A stretch of DNA of 64,000 nucleotides, taken from NCBI RefSeq assembly GCF_003255815.1, contig NC_037681.1, positions 72,565,730-72,629,729 on the forward strand. Direction: 5' to 3'. Positions 10,741-22,139 of this stretch are shown one piece after another. This stretch comes from Theropithecus gelada. Lineage: Eukaryota; Chordata; Mammalia; Primates; Cercopithecidae. The translations under genes and the position numbers were made by a program. Each line of letters starts with the position of its first letter. Within the stretch, counting starts at the first letter, position 1. Below the pieces are notes generated by a model. The model had not been told where the DNA came from. It saw nothing but the letters and a program-made list of their open reading frames with translations, and ran no database searches.

Positions 10741-11803
10741 TTGTAATTATCTGTTTAGAACACTTGGCTGATAAATCTTTTACATACTAATCTTCATTTT
10801 TCAAGAATATCTTCTGATATGTATGTGAGTATGCATTTATTTTAGAGCAGAGTCAACCAGATGTGCAAGAAAAGGGAGAGAATCCTAGAGAACACGGGAT
10901 GTTAACTCTCCCTACCTATGCTTTTGGAGTGATTTGGAACCCAAAAAGACTTCAGCTTCTGGAAAAAGGCACTAGTTTATGAGCTACTTTTTGATTCACA
11001 GTAATGTCCATGGTGTTTTCAGAATAAGATGACAAATTATAGGACAGGGTTAGGAAGAGGAGCATTTTCTGCATTCTTGTGAAAAATTCAGTAATGCTTG
11101 GGCACCTCAAGCACTGTTGGCTTTAAAGCAACTGGGGAGAATAACCTCATTGGCATTGATGTAGAGAGTTTTGGCAGTGCAGGCAATGATGAGGCACTAG
11201 GAAGAAGAGGAAACACGGAAAAACACGTGCAGACTTGTTTCTGAGCACATGAGACACCACCTCGGGAAGATTCCATAAAGAATAGTGGGAGCTTATGGGA
11301 GAACCAAGGAGAAGTAATCTTATTGTCATTGAACTGTGATAGATTCAGGTTACATTCATGAACTGTATATTTCTAAGAGACCTTCTATTTCTTTTCTGAC
11401 TCAGTAATGCCAAGTACGTTGAGTGAAAAGGTGATAAAACTAATAGCTCACACTGCACCTGGTTTCTCAAAGCACTTAATTCTTGAATCTATCAGCAAAT
11501 CTCCTGTGTACGTGGGTTTCACATCATTTTCCCCATTATTTAGGAGATGCAATGAGACTGAGACATGTTTAAATTCATATAGCTGTTACATAGCAGGAAA
11601 TGTGTTTAAGCACATGTCATTTAATTTCAAATCTTGTTCTATAGTTTCATAACACTGTACTATGAACACTTTTAGCTCTTCAAAGAAAAGTGAACAATAT
11701 CTCTTATGTATCCTCACATAGAACTACTTTTAATTGTATACCTTTTCACTGTACCATAAATATCAATTTTCAAATGTTATTGCATATCTAGAATTTCCAA
11801 AAC
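10741..11803. other. Unassigned DNA
   Basis: No gene or repeat was recognised. The 81-codon plus frame at 11407-11652 and the minus frames near 11100-11330 look like chance. Confidence 0.4.
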
Positions 11804-11812
11804 AAGTTACAG

Positions 11813-12087
11813 CTGTAATCCTAGCACTTTGGGAGGCCAAGGCGGACAGATCACCTGAGGTCAGGAGTTCGAGACCAGCCTGACCAACATGGAGAAACCC
11901 CATCTCTACTAAAAATACAAAAAATTAACCAGGTGTGGTGGCGCATGCCTGTAATCCCAGCTATTCAGGAGGCTGAGAGAGGAGAACCGCTTGAACCTGG
12001 GAGGCAGAGGTTGCAGTGAGCTCAAATTGTGCCATTGTACTGCAGCCTGGGCAATGAGAATGAAACTCAGTTTCAAAAAAAAAAAAA
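11813..12087 (+). mobile_element. Alu (AluS-like), 5' truncated
   Basis: This is a dimeric Alu starting at CTGTAATCCTAGCACTTTGG, so it lacks about the first 20-25 bases, including the usual GGCCGGGCGCGG start. It has a middle A-rich linker and a terminal A tail. A 9-bp exact target-site duplication, AAGTTACAG, flanks it at 11804-11812 and 12088-12096. The truncation belongs to the insertion event, since the duplication abuts the truncated end. Subfamily S is inferred from GGTCAGGAGTTCGAGACCAG. Confidence 0.95.
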
Positions 12088-12096
12088 AAGTTACAG

Positions 12097-12569
12097 TTGC
12101 TAGTGTGGCAGAAAATAAGCCAATGGAAACTCAGAAATACACAGAATTTAATTAAATCAACCTATCGAGATAAGTGTCCTTTTGAAACTAATAAGAGTAC
12201 AGTATATCTAGGGATTTTCCACTTGGCTTGGATGATTTGGAGGTTTGGATTTCTTCCCATATGATTTGATTTAAATTTATTTTGTGTGAGTTATTTGGTT
12301 GGATATCAGGCACATTAAAAATTCTAGTTGTCTTCAAACTGACTTATTTACTTCTGCTGTATTTTCAGTAGCTGTCAAATTTTTGATACAATAATTTCAA
12401 AGATCTTGGAATTCTGTGTGTATGTGGACATGTATGCATTCTTCTGTGATAAATGATATATTCAAGGTTCAGAGGGAGAAAGTATTGTTAACAAAAAATT
12501 ATCATAGATAAGATTCATGAGAAAATATTATCTTGATATGGATTCTCTTTGAAATAGCAATACCAAAGT
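12097..12569. other. Unassigned AT-rich DNA
   Basis: Nothing recognised between the Alu and the MIR. Confidence 0.4.
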
Positions 12570-12690
12570 ACTTTGCTTCTAACCTTGTTTAGTTGCTCAT
12601 AGTATGGTTTCTTACATCTATAAAATGGGCATGAGAACAAATTGCTATGAAGAAGTCTGATTTGAGGATCTAATTATATCTTATCTGTAA
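12570..12690 (+). mobile_element. MIR SINE fragment
   Basis: It contains TTTCTTACATCTATAAAATG followed by GGCATGAGAAC and GATTTGAGGATCTAATTA. These correspond to the MIR 'tttcctcatctgtaaaatggg ... gaggattaaatga' stretch. Confidence 0.65.
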
Positions 12691-12944
12691 ATCTACCTTT
12701 TAATAGCAATTTATGGTTCCATAGCTTAAAAATGAAATTTTCAGATGCATACCTAAGACAAAGGGGTAAAATTATGAACATCTACATTAAAGCACTACAG
12801 AACAAAAACTCAAGAAATGATTGTGCGCCTACAAGGCCACTAACTTATTGTATTATTTTGAACAATTCACTCAATATTTATAAACATCAGTTTGTTCATA
12901 AGTAATATGAATTGCAAACATGTAGTACCTAAATCTTAATATCA

Positions 12945-13125
12945 TAAATTTCACAACAGCCTGATGAGGCAGGCTCAATTAATAACATAGTTTTATGGAT
13001 AAAAAAAGAACTTAGACACAGAAAAGTAAAAGAACTTACCAGTGTTATTCAGATGTTTAGTGGTGGAGCTACATATTGAACCAAATCAATGTGCTTAGTC
13101 ATTATGCTATGCCACCTCTTTACTT
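12945..13125 (-). mobile_element. MIR SINE, antisense
   Basis: This is the reversed MIR core: GATGAGGCAGGC, then AACTTAGACACAGAAAAGTA, AAAGAACTTACCAGTG, TTAGTGGTGGAGCTA and ATTATGCTATGCCACCTCTT. Order and spacing match an MIR read on the minus strand. Confidence 0.8.
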
Positions 13126-13529
13126 CAAGATGTGAGAATTGGATTAGATGACTTACTAAATCCTTTCAAAATATAAAACGCTATCATTTGGTAAAGCATA
13201 TAATCCTCTCCTAATTTAAGACGCTTCATACAGCTTCTGAAATATGTATGTGTTCAGTCTTTAGTTACAGTGTGCATTCTTTGTCCACTAAAAAAAAGTG
13301 ACAAATATGTAAGTAAGAAGTACCTTCTAATCAAGCAGCTTTTCCTTCTTGTGATAATGTCCAGCATTCAATGATATCAGATCAGTCTTCTAAACTTAGA
13401 TAAGCTCTTTGCTTTGTGTTTTACAATTTGTGTTACATGATACAATTTATTTATAGTTAAGAACTGAGATAGTTTGAGCTCATGTTTCTCAAATGTATCC
13501 CAACCCTAAAGCAATCACTATTTTATTAA

Positions 13530-13990
13530 GCACAAACTGGCTATCAGTCTTTCATTTATTCATCCATACAAATGTCTGTCCAGCAAATTTACAATGACTA
13601 ATCTTATTTAAGTGCTAGGTATCAAAAGATGAATAAATCATGATGTGCTTTCTCTGAAAAGCTCATGTTTTAGCTTGATACAAAGGGATAAGTTAACTTG
13701 AGTAAATTCTGGATGAAAACATGTACAAAGCACAATAAAAGTAGAGTGAAGGGGTAGATTTTGTATCAGGAGTGAAGTGGTGGAGAGTAGTTGTAGAAAA
13801 CACACTTGAAAAGGATCATGACAGATAAGCACCAGTGTAACAGAGGTCAAAGAAATCGGGTTTTATTCCGGGGATGGGAGGTCCAGTAAAGTAATCCAGG
13901 ATTAAGGAAGGAAATCAGCAAAGCGTCATAAAGGATGTATCAGAAAGCGGAAAGCATGGGGGCAGGGCAGCCATGTGGAAAACATTGCAG
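13530..13990 (-). mobile_element. L2 LINE 3' part, antisense
   Basis: It begins with the reversed L2 3' terminus (TTCATTTATTCATCC, AGTGCTAGGTAT, GATGAATAAATCATG) and continues with AAAAGCTCATGTTTTAG. The part beyond 13700 is progressively less certain. The 70-codon minus frame at 13638-13850 is a by-product. Confidence 0.6.
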
Positions 13991-14387
13991 CAGGTCAGGT
14001 AGGGGATGATGATGCCCTAAATGATGATGAGTATCAGGGGGAGAAGAGAATTAAGTTGATCATGCATCACACATACTCTCTTTTCATGGGTTAGAACTCA
14101 ATTCCCAAGTGACCATTTGAGAATAAACAAAATATTTCAACAAGACAGCTTATTTACACTAATAATTTTTACTGCAATTTTTTAAAAAAATTTGATTTCA
14201 TCCTATTTTAAATAACAAGAGTTCAATTACTTTTGGCAAATACTTAAATTCTCTGAATTCAAATTCTTCTGGGTATTTTGGACTAAATTATGCAAACTAC
14301 CTTATGTTTTGCCTATTCCATGGTTCTAGGGATTCGTAGAAGAGCAACTATGAAAACAAATCTGTGTAACAAATCCTAAATGAGTTT

Positions 14388-14600
14388 CAATTCAAAAAAT
14401 ATTTACTAGGTGTTCTGTGAGTGGATTGAATTTTAGGTAGTATACACCTGGTTTCTACAATTTAGAATGAAAGTTGCAGTAAGCCAGATAAACAAAAGTT
14501 GTAGGAGATCAAGGAGATATATTATATCCCAATATAAGTAGCAGTGAGTATGTGCTAAGAGACATTCTACCATGCAGTGATAGACGTTAAGTTAAGCAAC
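14388..14600 (-). mobile_element. L2 fragment, antisense (weak)
   Basis: TTCAATTCAAAAAATATTTACTAGG resembles the reversed L2 end ('attcaacaaatatttattgagtgcc'), followed by GATAAACAAAAG. Old and diverged. Confidence 0.45.
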
Positions 14601-16058
14601 CACACTGAGCTGACCTATTTTTCAAAATAGGGGTAAATGAAATATCTCTGCCCTTTATCAGATTGTGCAGATTTGGTCACCATTGTGCATTGCTTATGGT
14701 TAATTAGTTTGCTATTCCCCAGACAATAAGTCAATAAATAAATCACTAAATGCACTTGATATTAAACAGGGTCAGTGTATTTTCATTACATCTTCAGTTC
14801 TTCCTGTTACATAATTTTTGTGCTAATGAAGGAAAAGATGAACAAAAGAAAGAAATGCCAATTCTTTATAGAATAAAAATAATTTTCTTATCATCCAAAG
14901 TAGTGAACTTGGGATGATAAAAATATAAAACCAAATTATTTTCTAGATTCTTTTGTTAGATGTGGCAGGAATCTTAATCTTCAGTTAGCCTTTCCATTGC
15001 AGCTCTGTTAGGCCGTTTTTGGAGAAGGAAGGAGTAAAGCATTCATTCAAGAGTGAAGAGTTCTCTGATGACACCCATGTACAAAAGGGCTATGGCTTTG
15101 GATCTAAGAATAGGACAAAGTCATAAGGTCCCACGGCACTTGCCTGGAGGTTAATTAATCAGTATTAGTTCTCATCTTCCCAACTGTATTTTTACTTGCT
15201 ACCAATAGGCTGAGCAGATGGTAAGGACCAGAAATCTGGCACGTCTTGAAAAATAATCAGATCTCATCAACTCAATTCGTTTTGGAAACTACATTAGAAA
15301 TTCCTTGCTGACTTAAGGAGAAACTGCTTCCTTTTAATATTTGTTCTGGGAACAAGAGTCTTACTGAAAACAATTTTTCTCTGGTTAATCACTAGGACCC
15401 TCCACCGCCCCCCACCCCCTCAATCTACCCCACTGCACAATACACAAACTCTTTGTTTCCATTATCCAGTGAAATAAATGAATATTTTTTCCTCTAAATA
15501 AACATTTTTAATGAGCTAGCATAGACTATGGCTAGGAGAAGCCACCCAAAAATGATTCCTTTCACTTTGGCTGACTCCGGTGACTTAGAACAATCTCTTG
15601 TCCCTTTAAAGAAACTCATACACATACACACAGAAGAAAAAATAAATCCCAAAACGGTGAAGAAGAATAAAGAAAAAACATAAGGTATGTTCTATAAAGG
15701 AGCCAAACAGTCAGTCTCCTGCCAGCAAACCTGAGATGATTAATTGCCAGCTCCACAGAAGGTGGAAAGTTTTAAAACAAGAAAAGAAAAAATAGCGTGA
15801 GAAAAAAAATTGTCAACGTTAAACAATTTAGCTCTCTCTCAAATTATTTGATAACAAATTAAGAAAAAAAAGAGAACATTGAAGTTAAATCCAGTAATGC
15901 CTTTCTGGTGGCAGGCACAGATCCAGCCATAAGATTACCAGAACTCTCTCTTAAAGGTAGCTAATTTCATTATATTAGTTAGCACAAAGGTGCAAAGATA
16001 CTAAATAAAAATTAAGTCAATACAAAAATTTTAACTATGTATAAAAAATACAAAGATC
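14601..16058. other. Repeat-poor block
   Basis: About 1.45 kb with no recognisable interspersed repeat, which is unusual for this window. Short motifs near 15575 (GGCTGACTCCGGTGACTTAG) contain two TGACT half-sites that resemble AP-1/MAF sites. A C-rich run lies at 15400-15422. No open reading frame stands out. It could be constrained non-coding DNA, but nothing here proves it. Confidence 0.35.
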
Positions 16059-16329
16059 GGCCAGGCATGGTGGCTTATGCCTGTAATTCCAGCACTTTGG
16101 GAGGCCGAGGTGGGCAGATCATGAGGTCAAGAGATTGAGACCTTCCTGGCCAACATAGTGAAGCCTCATCTTTACTAAAAATACAAGAATTAGCTGGGTG
16201 TGGTGGCGGGAGCCTGTAGTCCAGCTACTCAGGAGGGGAGAATCGATTGAACCTGGGAGGCGGAGGTTGCAGTGAGCCAAGATCTCTCCACTACACTCCA
16301 GCCTGGGCGACAGAGCGAGACTCCGTCTC

Positions 16330-16357
<28 letters not shown>
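16059..16357 (+). mobile_element. Alu (AluSc-like), full length
   Basis: It starts GGCCAGGCATGGTGGCTTAT and runs through both arms to an A tail of about 28 at 16330-16357. The diagnostic ATCATGAGGTCAAGAGATTG resembles the AluSc/AluY 'cacgaggtcaggagatcg' state, but GGAGGTTGCAGTG is the S form, so AluSc is the best guess. A target-site duplication is not obvious. The Alu tail makes an open frame at 16119-16379 minus that is not a gene. Confidence 0.95.
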
Positions 16358-16360
<3 letters not shown>

Positions 16361-16444
16361 GTGGCATATTTGGCTTCAAGTTAAATAATTTTTGTTTTTA
16401 CTCTTTTGTTTTATAGAGTAGTCTTTTGTTTATTCATTTGTATT

Positions 16445-16518
16445 AATATAATTACATGAATATATATGTGTATATATTATATATATGTATGTATATATGT
16501 ATGCATATGTATATGTCA
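16445..16518. repeat. AT-rich (TATATG)n-like tract
   Basis: Alternating ATATATGTGTATATATTAT and TGTATATGTATGCATATGTA segments. Low-complexity, imperfect. Confidence 0.85.
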
Positions 16519-17063
16519 ATTTTTTGAAAACCTTTATATTTAGGCAGTATTGTAAGACTGGGGGAAAAAAGTGAACAGAAATGTACTAAAATCCCAGCTT
16601 TTGTAGGGCTTACTTTCTACTGAAATAACAGATACTAAACATCAACTTTAAATAAACTATACAATATTATAAGGTGACCACTACCTTGGAGGAAAACAAG
16701 ACAGAGATGAGGGATAGGAAGTGTTGGGATAGGATGGTTTTAACTTAGTATTGGGTGGTTAGGAGAGGCTTTGTTGAAAAGTGACCTTTAAGCCAGGATC
16801 CAAAGGAGTTAAGGGAGAGATCTACATGAGGAAGAGGAAACAGTAGATGAGAAGGCAGCCTGTGGCTAGCATTTCTTGAGTTATAACAGAACCTCTAGGT
16901 TACAGTGAGCAAGTGGAGAGTAGCAGGAGATAAAGGAAAAGAGATAATGCGGCCAGATGATGCAATGCTCTGTAGGTAATAGTAAGTGAAGTGACATGGT
17001 AAGACCTTGGAAAGTTTTGAGCTCAAAAGTGACGTTTTCTGATATGTCATTTATATAAATAAA

Positions 17064-17107
17064 TACACACACACACACACACATATACACATATATATAT
17101 ATATATA
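17064..17107. repeat. (CA)n(TA)n microsatellite
   Basis: About nine CA units followed by CATATACACATATATAT. It abuts the poly(T) of the antisense Alu and sits inside L2. Confidence 0.95.
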
Positions 17108-17112
17108 AAATC

Positions 17113-17403
17113 TTTTTTTTGAGACGGAGTCTCACTCTGTCACCCGGGCTGAAGTGCAGTGGTGCGATCTTGGCTCATTGCAACCTCCACCTCCTGGGTT
17201 CAAGCAATTCTCCTGCCTCAGTCTCCTGAATAGCTGGGATTATAGGTGCCCACCACCACACCTGGCTAATGTTTTTCATATTCTTAGTAAAGACAGGGTT
17301 TCACTATATTGACCAGGCTGGTCTTAAACTCCTGACCTCGTGATCCACCCTCCTCAGCCTCCCAAAGTGCTGGGATTACAGGCATGAGCCACCGAACCCG
17401 GCC
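17113..17403 (-). mobile_element. Alu (AluS-like), antisense
   Basis: Poly(T), then GAGACGGAGTCTCACTCTGT, through to GGGATTACAGGCATGAGCCA and CCCGGCC at 17403. Full length. The flanks carry no clear target-site duplication because the 5' flank is a microsatellite. It interrupts an L2. Confidence 0.95.
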
Positions 17404-17598
17404 CTGAGTTATATTGTATAGGTATTTCAGGCTTCTTCCTATGAAAATAAATTGATGTAGGCAAAAAGCTGAGGCAGGAAGGCTAGTGAAATAATCTAGA
17501 CTTCAAATATAAATTGTGGTGTTGTAGAAAATGTGGGCATTGATAACACCTGACAATCTTTAGTTATAAAGTGGTCATCCAGGTACTGCTTCCATTCA

Positions 17599-17643
17599 TT
17601 TTGTTTTGTTTTTTGTTTTGTTTGTTTGTTTGTTTGTTTTTGG
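17599..17643. repeat. (TTTG)n tract
   Basis: Five or more TTTG units in a T-rich run. Confidence 0.9.
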
Positions 17644-17644
17644 T

Positions 17645-19387
17645 TATCACCAACATTGAAACACTTGTTTAAAAACTCTTAGAATCTTGAAAATAAGTTC
17701 AAAGACCTCTAACAGAAGTGAGAAGTAAATAGTTCTGTGGCATACATTTAATTTTAATTTTGCAGTTATATTTTTTGTTGCTTTTAAATAAAAACACTCA
17801 AAAAAACTAAAAAATCACCCTATCTCAGTCATGCATGGCCATCACCTAAGAGAGTGCCAGAAATGTAGAATCTGATGCTCCACCCAAGACACCCCCAATT
17901 TATATGCATGTTAAAGTTGTAGTACCACAGCTCTATTCCACATTAAATTTATAGATTAAAAAAGGGACTTCAGCTAGCAAGAGAACAAAGACTCCCTAGA
18001 TTCTTTACATTCATTTGTGTCTCTGGTTGTTTTAAATAGGTCTTTCCCTGTCTTTTTACAGGATAATAACCATTCGGAGGCAAATTTCTCATCACAGAAA
18101 AGTGTAATATTGTAAAATTTCTTGTAAAAGGGAGATGGGGGCTTGAGCTTTGCTCATTTCTGTGTCTGAAGCAACTAGAATAGTGCCTTAACCAAAGTGG
18201 GTGTTTACCAATTTTGAATGAATTAACATACAGATTTGTATGCATACCTCTCATTCTTACTGAAAATGCAAACAATCCAAACACAAGAATGGACAAATAA
18301 ATGTAAATCTAAAATATAATTAATCAAAACAGTTATCTGCTTGCTTTTGAAGGTTTTGTAAGAAAGGGTTGGCAATGTAAGGATAAGACCCAACTAAATG
18401 CGCAAAATAGAATTACACTACATAAAGTCCAGTTTCTTTCTTCATTAAAAAAATTATCTAGAAAAGATTATTTATTTTCTCAATAATCTAATTTTTATTG
18501 GATCTGAAGCCAAAATTAGCAGTGAAGATAAGAACAAAGGTATAATCATTGGTAAGGTGGTAAGACTTTTTCCTACTTTAAACTTGAAAAGTCATGCAAT
18601 TTCTGTGTCAATATACATCTAGCTAACCTTTATTATGCTCTTATTATCAACCTCTTCTATTAAATTATCTTCTCCTATATTTGGCTGGTTCTTACTAGTG
18701 ATATTTAGCTTGTAACTATAAGAAGTAGGAGGTAGGAAGGAGGGAGAGAGGGAAAAAAAAAGAGTTAGGGAAAGGCTCTTGCCTTTACCATATCAGGGAG
18801 AAATACAGTTCTTTATGCTAGGTTTGTAATACTGAACAAGACCCTATTTATTAAACATAAGGAGGAGGGAAAAGAAAGATTGCTTTTAAAATTAATTCAA
18901 AATGAATCATAGCTCTAAAGCTCTGTAAGAAGATGCAATAGAAAATCTACATGTCTTCTGGATAGGCAAATATTTCTTAGAGTATACACCATAAAAGATA
19001 GATGACATACTATAAAAGTTTGATTAATTAAATGTATTAAAATTAAGAAATATGCTGATTAAAAGATATGATAAGAAAAAAATAGGCAAGCCACAGACTG
19101 GATCTACATTGACATGGAAATCACATAGCTTTTCAAATTGAAGGTATGAAAAAAACCTTAATATTTTATCTAATGATTATTTATAACAATGTGCTTATCT
19201 TTATGAAGAAAGAAACTTTAGAGTTTATAGAGTCTATAGTCTATTTTGCCCATTTAATCTGGTGTTATCCTTCTATTACCAAGCCTTTCTTACAAAACAT
19301 TTTAAGAACAAATAAATTGACACAATGTATTTCTGACAGACAACTTATATTCAGATTACCTAAATAATAAAAGTTTTGAACAAATGT
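17645..19387. other. Unassigned AT-rich DNA
   Basis: No gene or repeat family recognised. A purine-rich, low-complexity stretch lies at 18720-18772 (GGAAGGAGGGAGAGAGGG). The 108-codon minus frame at 17970-18296 has no recognisable domain, and I treat it as chance. Confidence 0.4.
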
Positions 19388-20975
19388 TTTCTAATAGAAG
19401 ATAGACAGATGGCCAAGAAATACACAAAGATTCTCAACTAAATAAATAGCAAGAAATTTCAAGTTAAAATCACAATGAGCTACTACTTTACATTCACTAC
19501 AGTAGTTAAAATTAAAAAGATGGGCAACACCAAGGATTGGAAAACATTTTATCAGTTTGTCATAAGGTTATACCTACCCATATCATGACTCAGCAGTTCT
19601 TCTGCTATGCATTTACCCAAGAAATATGAAAATCTATGTCTACACAAAGACTTGCACACCAATTCATGGTACCTTTATTTAGAATAGCCAGAAACTGCAA
19701 GTAATTGGTGCCATTTGTCAGTTTATTACCTCTCAACTACGAATACACTGTTCATTCACTGCTCTGTGAAAATAGGGCTGTGTGCTTTAAATATTTCTCT
19801 TTTGAATAATAACACAATGTTAAGATTTCTCAGTAGAAGGTGCCAGAAGAAAGCACAAGGTGAAAGGACACGTGTTGATTTCAGCAGGCCCCTCTTACCA
19901 AGCTCCTTCCACTTGCAGTTTCACTAGTGATGGGCACATGGAGAGTCTAGCTTTTCAAATGTCCAGCCCCTGCTGCATACATTTCCCCCAGTGCCCAGCC
20001 CCCAGAATTAGGGGCTTCTCCAGACACAACTTCTTATAATGACTGATAGCCATTAGGGACCCAAATCTCCCACCATACTTCTTACCTGGGTTGGTGAACT
20101 GATATCAATAGAGTCCCTCCCCAATGAACATCTTCACCTATACCCCATCAGTTGATTTGCAATGAGTTCCAAACGTAGCATCTTTCTTGGCATGGCTTCT
20201 ACCAGCACCAGAGAGGGTATATTTTCAGCAAGTTCCATGGGTATCTTACTGTCTTCTCTGTCATCCAGTGAACCACATCTATTTCTTCTCCAGTGAAGTC
20301 TGGATCTCAACCTTTGATGAAAGAATTCCTCTTCTTTGGGTACTCTATTACATCCCTTGGGATAGTTTGACTTTTCCACTGTCTATGGTTCTTATATTCA
20401 TTTGAGGTCTCTCTACTTCTTGCTAGCCAATCACATGTTAATTCTATTCTTTGTTATATTTAATACTTTTTCATACTAAAACTTTCTCTGTTTAAATTAC
20501 TGTTTTTTTCTCCTAGTTGGACCCTGACTGAAACACAACTAAATTGTCTACCAATTTAACAAGTGAATAGACAAATACATAACAGTATGTGTCTAAAAGT
20601 GACTACTACTTAACCATAAAAAGAAGAATGAAGTAATATGCACCAACCTGAAAAATATCTCAAAAACATATTGAATGAAAGAAACCAAATGCAAAATAAT
20701 TCTTACCATAAAATCCCATTTCTATAACATTTTAGAATAGGCAAAGCCAATACATAGGGAGAGAAAGCAGGTCCATGTTTCCTTGAGGCCATATATAAGG
20801 GGAGGGGGAATTAACTGTAAAAGAGCACAAGTTTACTGTGTAGGGTGATTAAAACATTGTATTTGTTATTTATTATGTTGGTAGTTGCATGAGCATATGC
20901 ATTTGTCAAAAGTCATCAAATTGAAGCAGGTGCATTTTATTTTCTCTAAATTATACCTCAATAATTTGGTTAAAA
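19388..20975 (+). mobile_element. L1 (L1M) 3' end, split by an insert
   Basis: The first part (19388 to about 19704) reads as ORF2 C-terminus DNA: AAAATCACAATGAGCTACTA, AAAATTAAAAAGATGGGCAA, TTTACCCAAGAAATATGAAA, CACAAAGACTTGCACACC. The second part (about 20536-20975) continues in the right order: ACTACTTAACCATAAAAAGA, AAAATATCTCAAAAACATAT, TAGAATAGGCAAAGCCAATA, ending AAATTATACCTCAATAATTT near the L1 3' end. About 830 bp between them is foreign. The element is dead and heavily mutated. Confidence 0.85.
19705..20535. mobile_element. Unclassified insert within L1
   Basis: About 830 bp separate two collinear L1 halves, so this segment must have inserted after the L1. Its right end (GTTGGACCCTGACTGAAACA) resembles the end of an old ERVL/MaLR LTR, but I cannot name a family and I see no clear TG...CA with target duplication. 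Short frames (20187-20405 plus, 20134-20379 minus) overlap on opposite strands and are not credible genes. Confidence 0.45.
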
Positions 20976-21039
20976 ATTAAAACAAAAATCATTATCACAC
21001 TAGTAAATATTCACTTATAGTGTTATATTAAGTATGATT

Positions 21040-21500
21040 GAAAGTCATGGCAATTGACTCTTCTACATCCATTTTGCCCCAGATAATTAGTCTAATCTCT
21101 TTGCATTTTGCCATCAATTTGTTAGAGAATGGACATATGATTCAGGACTGGTCAATGAATCATGAGTTGAATTATTCCAGAAGGGTTTGTGGAGAGAGTT
21201 TTCTAACTCCTGAAAAAGTGACAGTAGAAACATAATCTTTCTTTTCTTTCTATGTTCTCATGTCTGGAAATGGATTCTGTGAATGCCTATAAACATCTGG
21301 TGGGATAAACAACCACAAATCTAACTCACAGACAGCTAGAAGTATGTATTGCTCGTGCAAATGCGGCAATTGACAAGGCAGCTCTATTAATGTTGGCTAG
21401 ACTTAGTTATATATCTGAGGATTGACTGGGCTATTGGTTGATCCAGACATGCCTTGCTTAAGATGTCTGGGGTGACTCCATGTGTCTCTCATCCCCCAGC
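21040..21500 (+). other. Unclassified old-repeat-like block
   Basis: Text such as CAGGACTGGTCAATGAATCA, CAGAAGGGTTTGTGGAGAGA and ATGTCTGGAAATGGATTCTG has the texture of a known but unnamed old mammalian repeat, possibly an MLT1/MER-type LTR. No reading frame of interest. Confidence 0.3.
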
Positions 21501-21539
21501 AGGCTGGCCCAATCATATTCTCAAGGCACAAAAGCAAGT

Positions 21540-21714
21540 CCTTTTTTTAAAAAACCATAGTTTATTTTATTAAGTTCTGGGATACATGTGTGGTACATGC
21601 AGGTCTGGTACATAGGTAAATGTGTGCCATGGTGGTTTACTGCACCTATCAACCCATCACTTAGGTATTAAGCTCTGCATGCATTAGCTATGTGACATAT
21701 GCTAACAATCTGCC
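21540..21714 (-). mobile_element. Very short L1 (L1PB/L1MA-like) 3' tail
   Basis: This is only the last part of an L1 3' UTR, antisense: TTCTGGGATACATGTGTGGT, GTGTGCCATGGTGGTTTACT, CACCTATCAACCCATCAC, GCATGCATTAGCTATG. An exact 9-bp target-site duplication, AAAGCAAGT, lies at 21531-21539 and 21715-21723. About 15-20 bases before the right duplication do not look like L1 and may be filler from the 5' junction. An extreme case of 5' truncation. Confidence 0.85.
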
Positions 21715-21799
21715 AAAGCAAGTTGCACATCCAAATCATTATCAAGGTGCATATGCATAGAGTCCATCTCTTGATTAAGAAGCTGAAATGTAACTTGAT

Positions 21800-22135
21800 A
21801 AATGATGTAAAGAAAGGATGAGACAAAAATGTAAGCTTTTAGTCCAGCTAATCTGCCAATTATGCCTATCCTGTTCTAGATCTGTACTTGTCTCATGCAA
21901 AGCTGATATACATCTATCTCAGTCTCAAAATTCCCATAAAACCTTCCATGCCCTGCTCAAATATCCTCGTCGTGAATACATCTCTGGTCTTCCCAGCAGG
22001 AATTAATCTTTCCCTGTCCTTTGTGTCTCCATATTACTTTCTCCATATCTATAATTCAGCACTCCTTCTTGTACATTATTTTACTTATTTGGGCCTCTTT
22101 TCTCCCACCGACTCAACCACTATACATTGCAAAAT
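21800..22135 (+). mobile_element. L2 (L2b/L2c-like) fragment
   Basis: CCATGCCCTGCTCAAATATC, GAATACATCTCTGGTCTTCC, AGGAATTAATCTTTCCCTGT, CCTTTGTGTCTCCATATTAC and TACATTATTTTACTTATTTG follow the L2 3' order (ctcaaatgtc..., gaattgatctctccc..., tttatttgt). The open frames at 21818-22006 and 21888-22139 lie inside it. Confidence 0.6.
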
Positions 22136-22139
22136 CTGA

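Larger units (their letters stand above)
16545..17585 (-). mobile_element. L2 LINE, antisense, split by a microsatellite and an Alu
   Basis: This is one of the clearer L2s. The plus strand reads GGTGGTTAGGAGAGGCTTTG, AAAAGTGACCTTTAAGCCAG, GGAAACAGTAGATGAGAAGG, ACAGTGAGCAAGTGGAGAG, GCGGCCAGATGATGCAATGC and GTAAGACCTTGGAAAGTTTT, all in the order of the reversed L2 3' half. The (CA)n(TA)n tract and an Alu interrupt it at 17064-17403. L2 text resumes to about 17585 with GAAATAATCTAGAC. Confidence 0.8.

Noticed and set aside
15570..15640. Candidate enhancer called as a regulatory feature
   Set aside because: Only short half-sites support it, so it is kept as a low-interest finding and not annotated.
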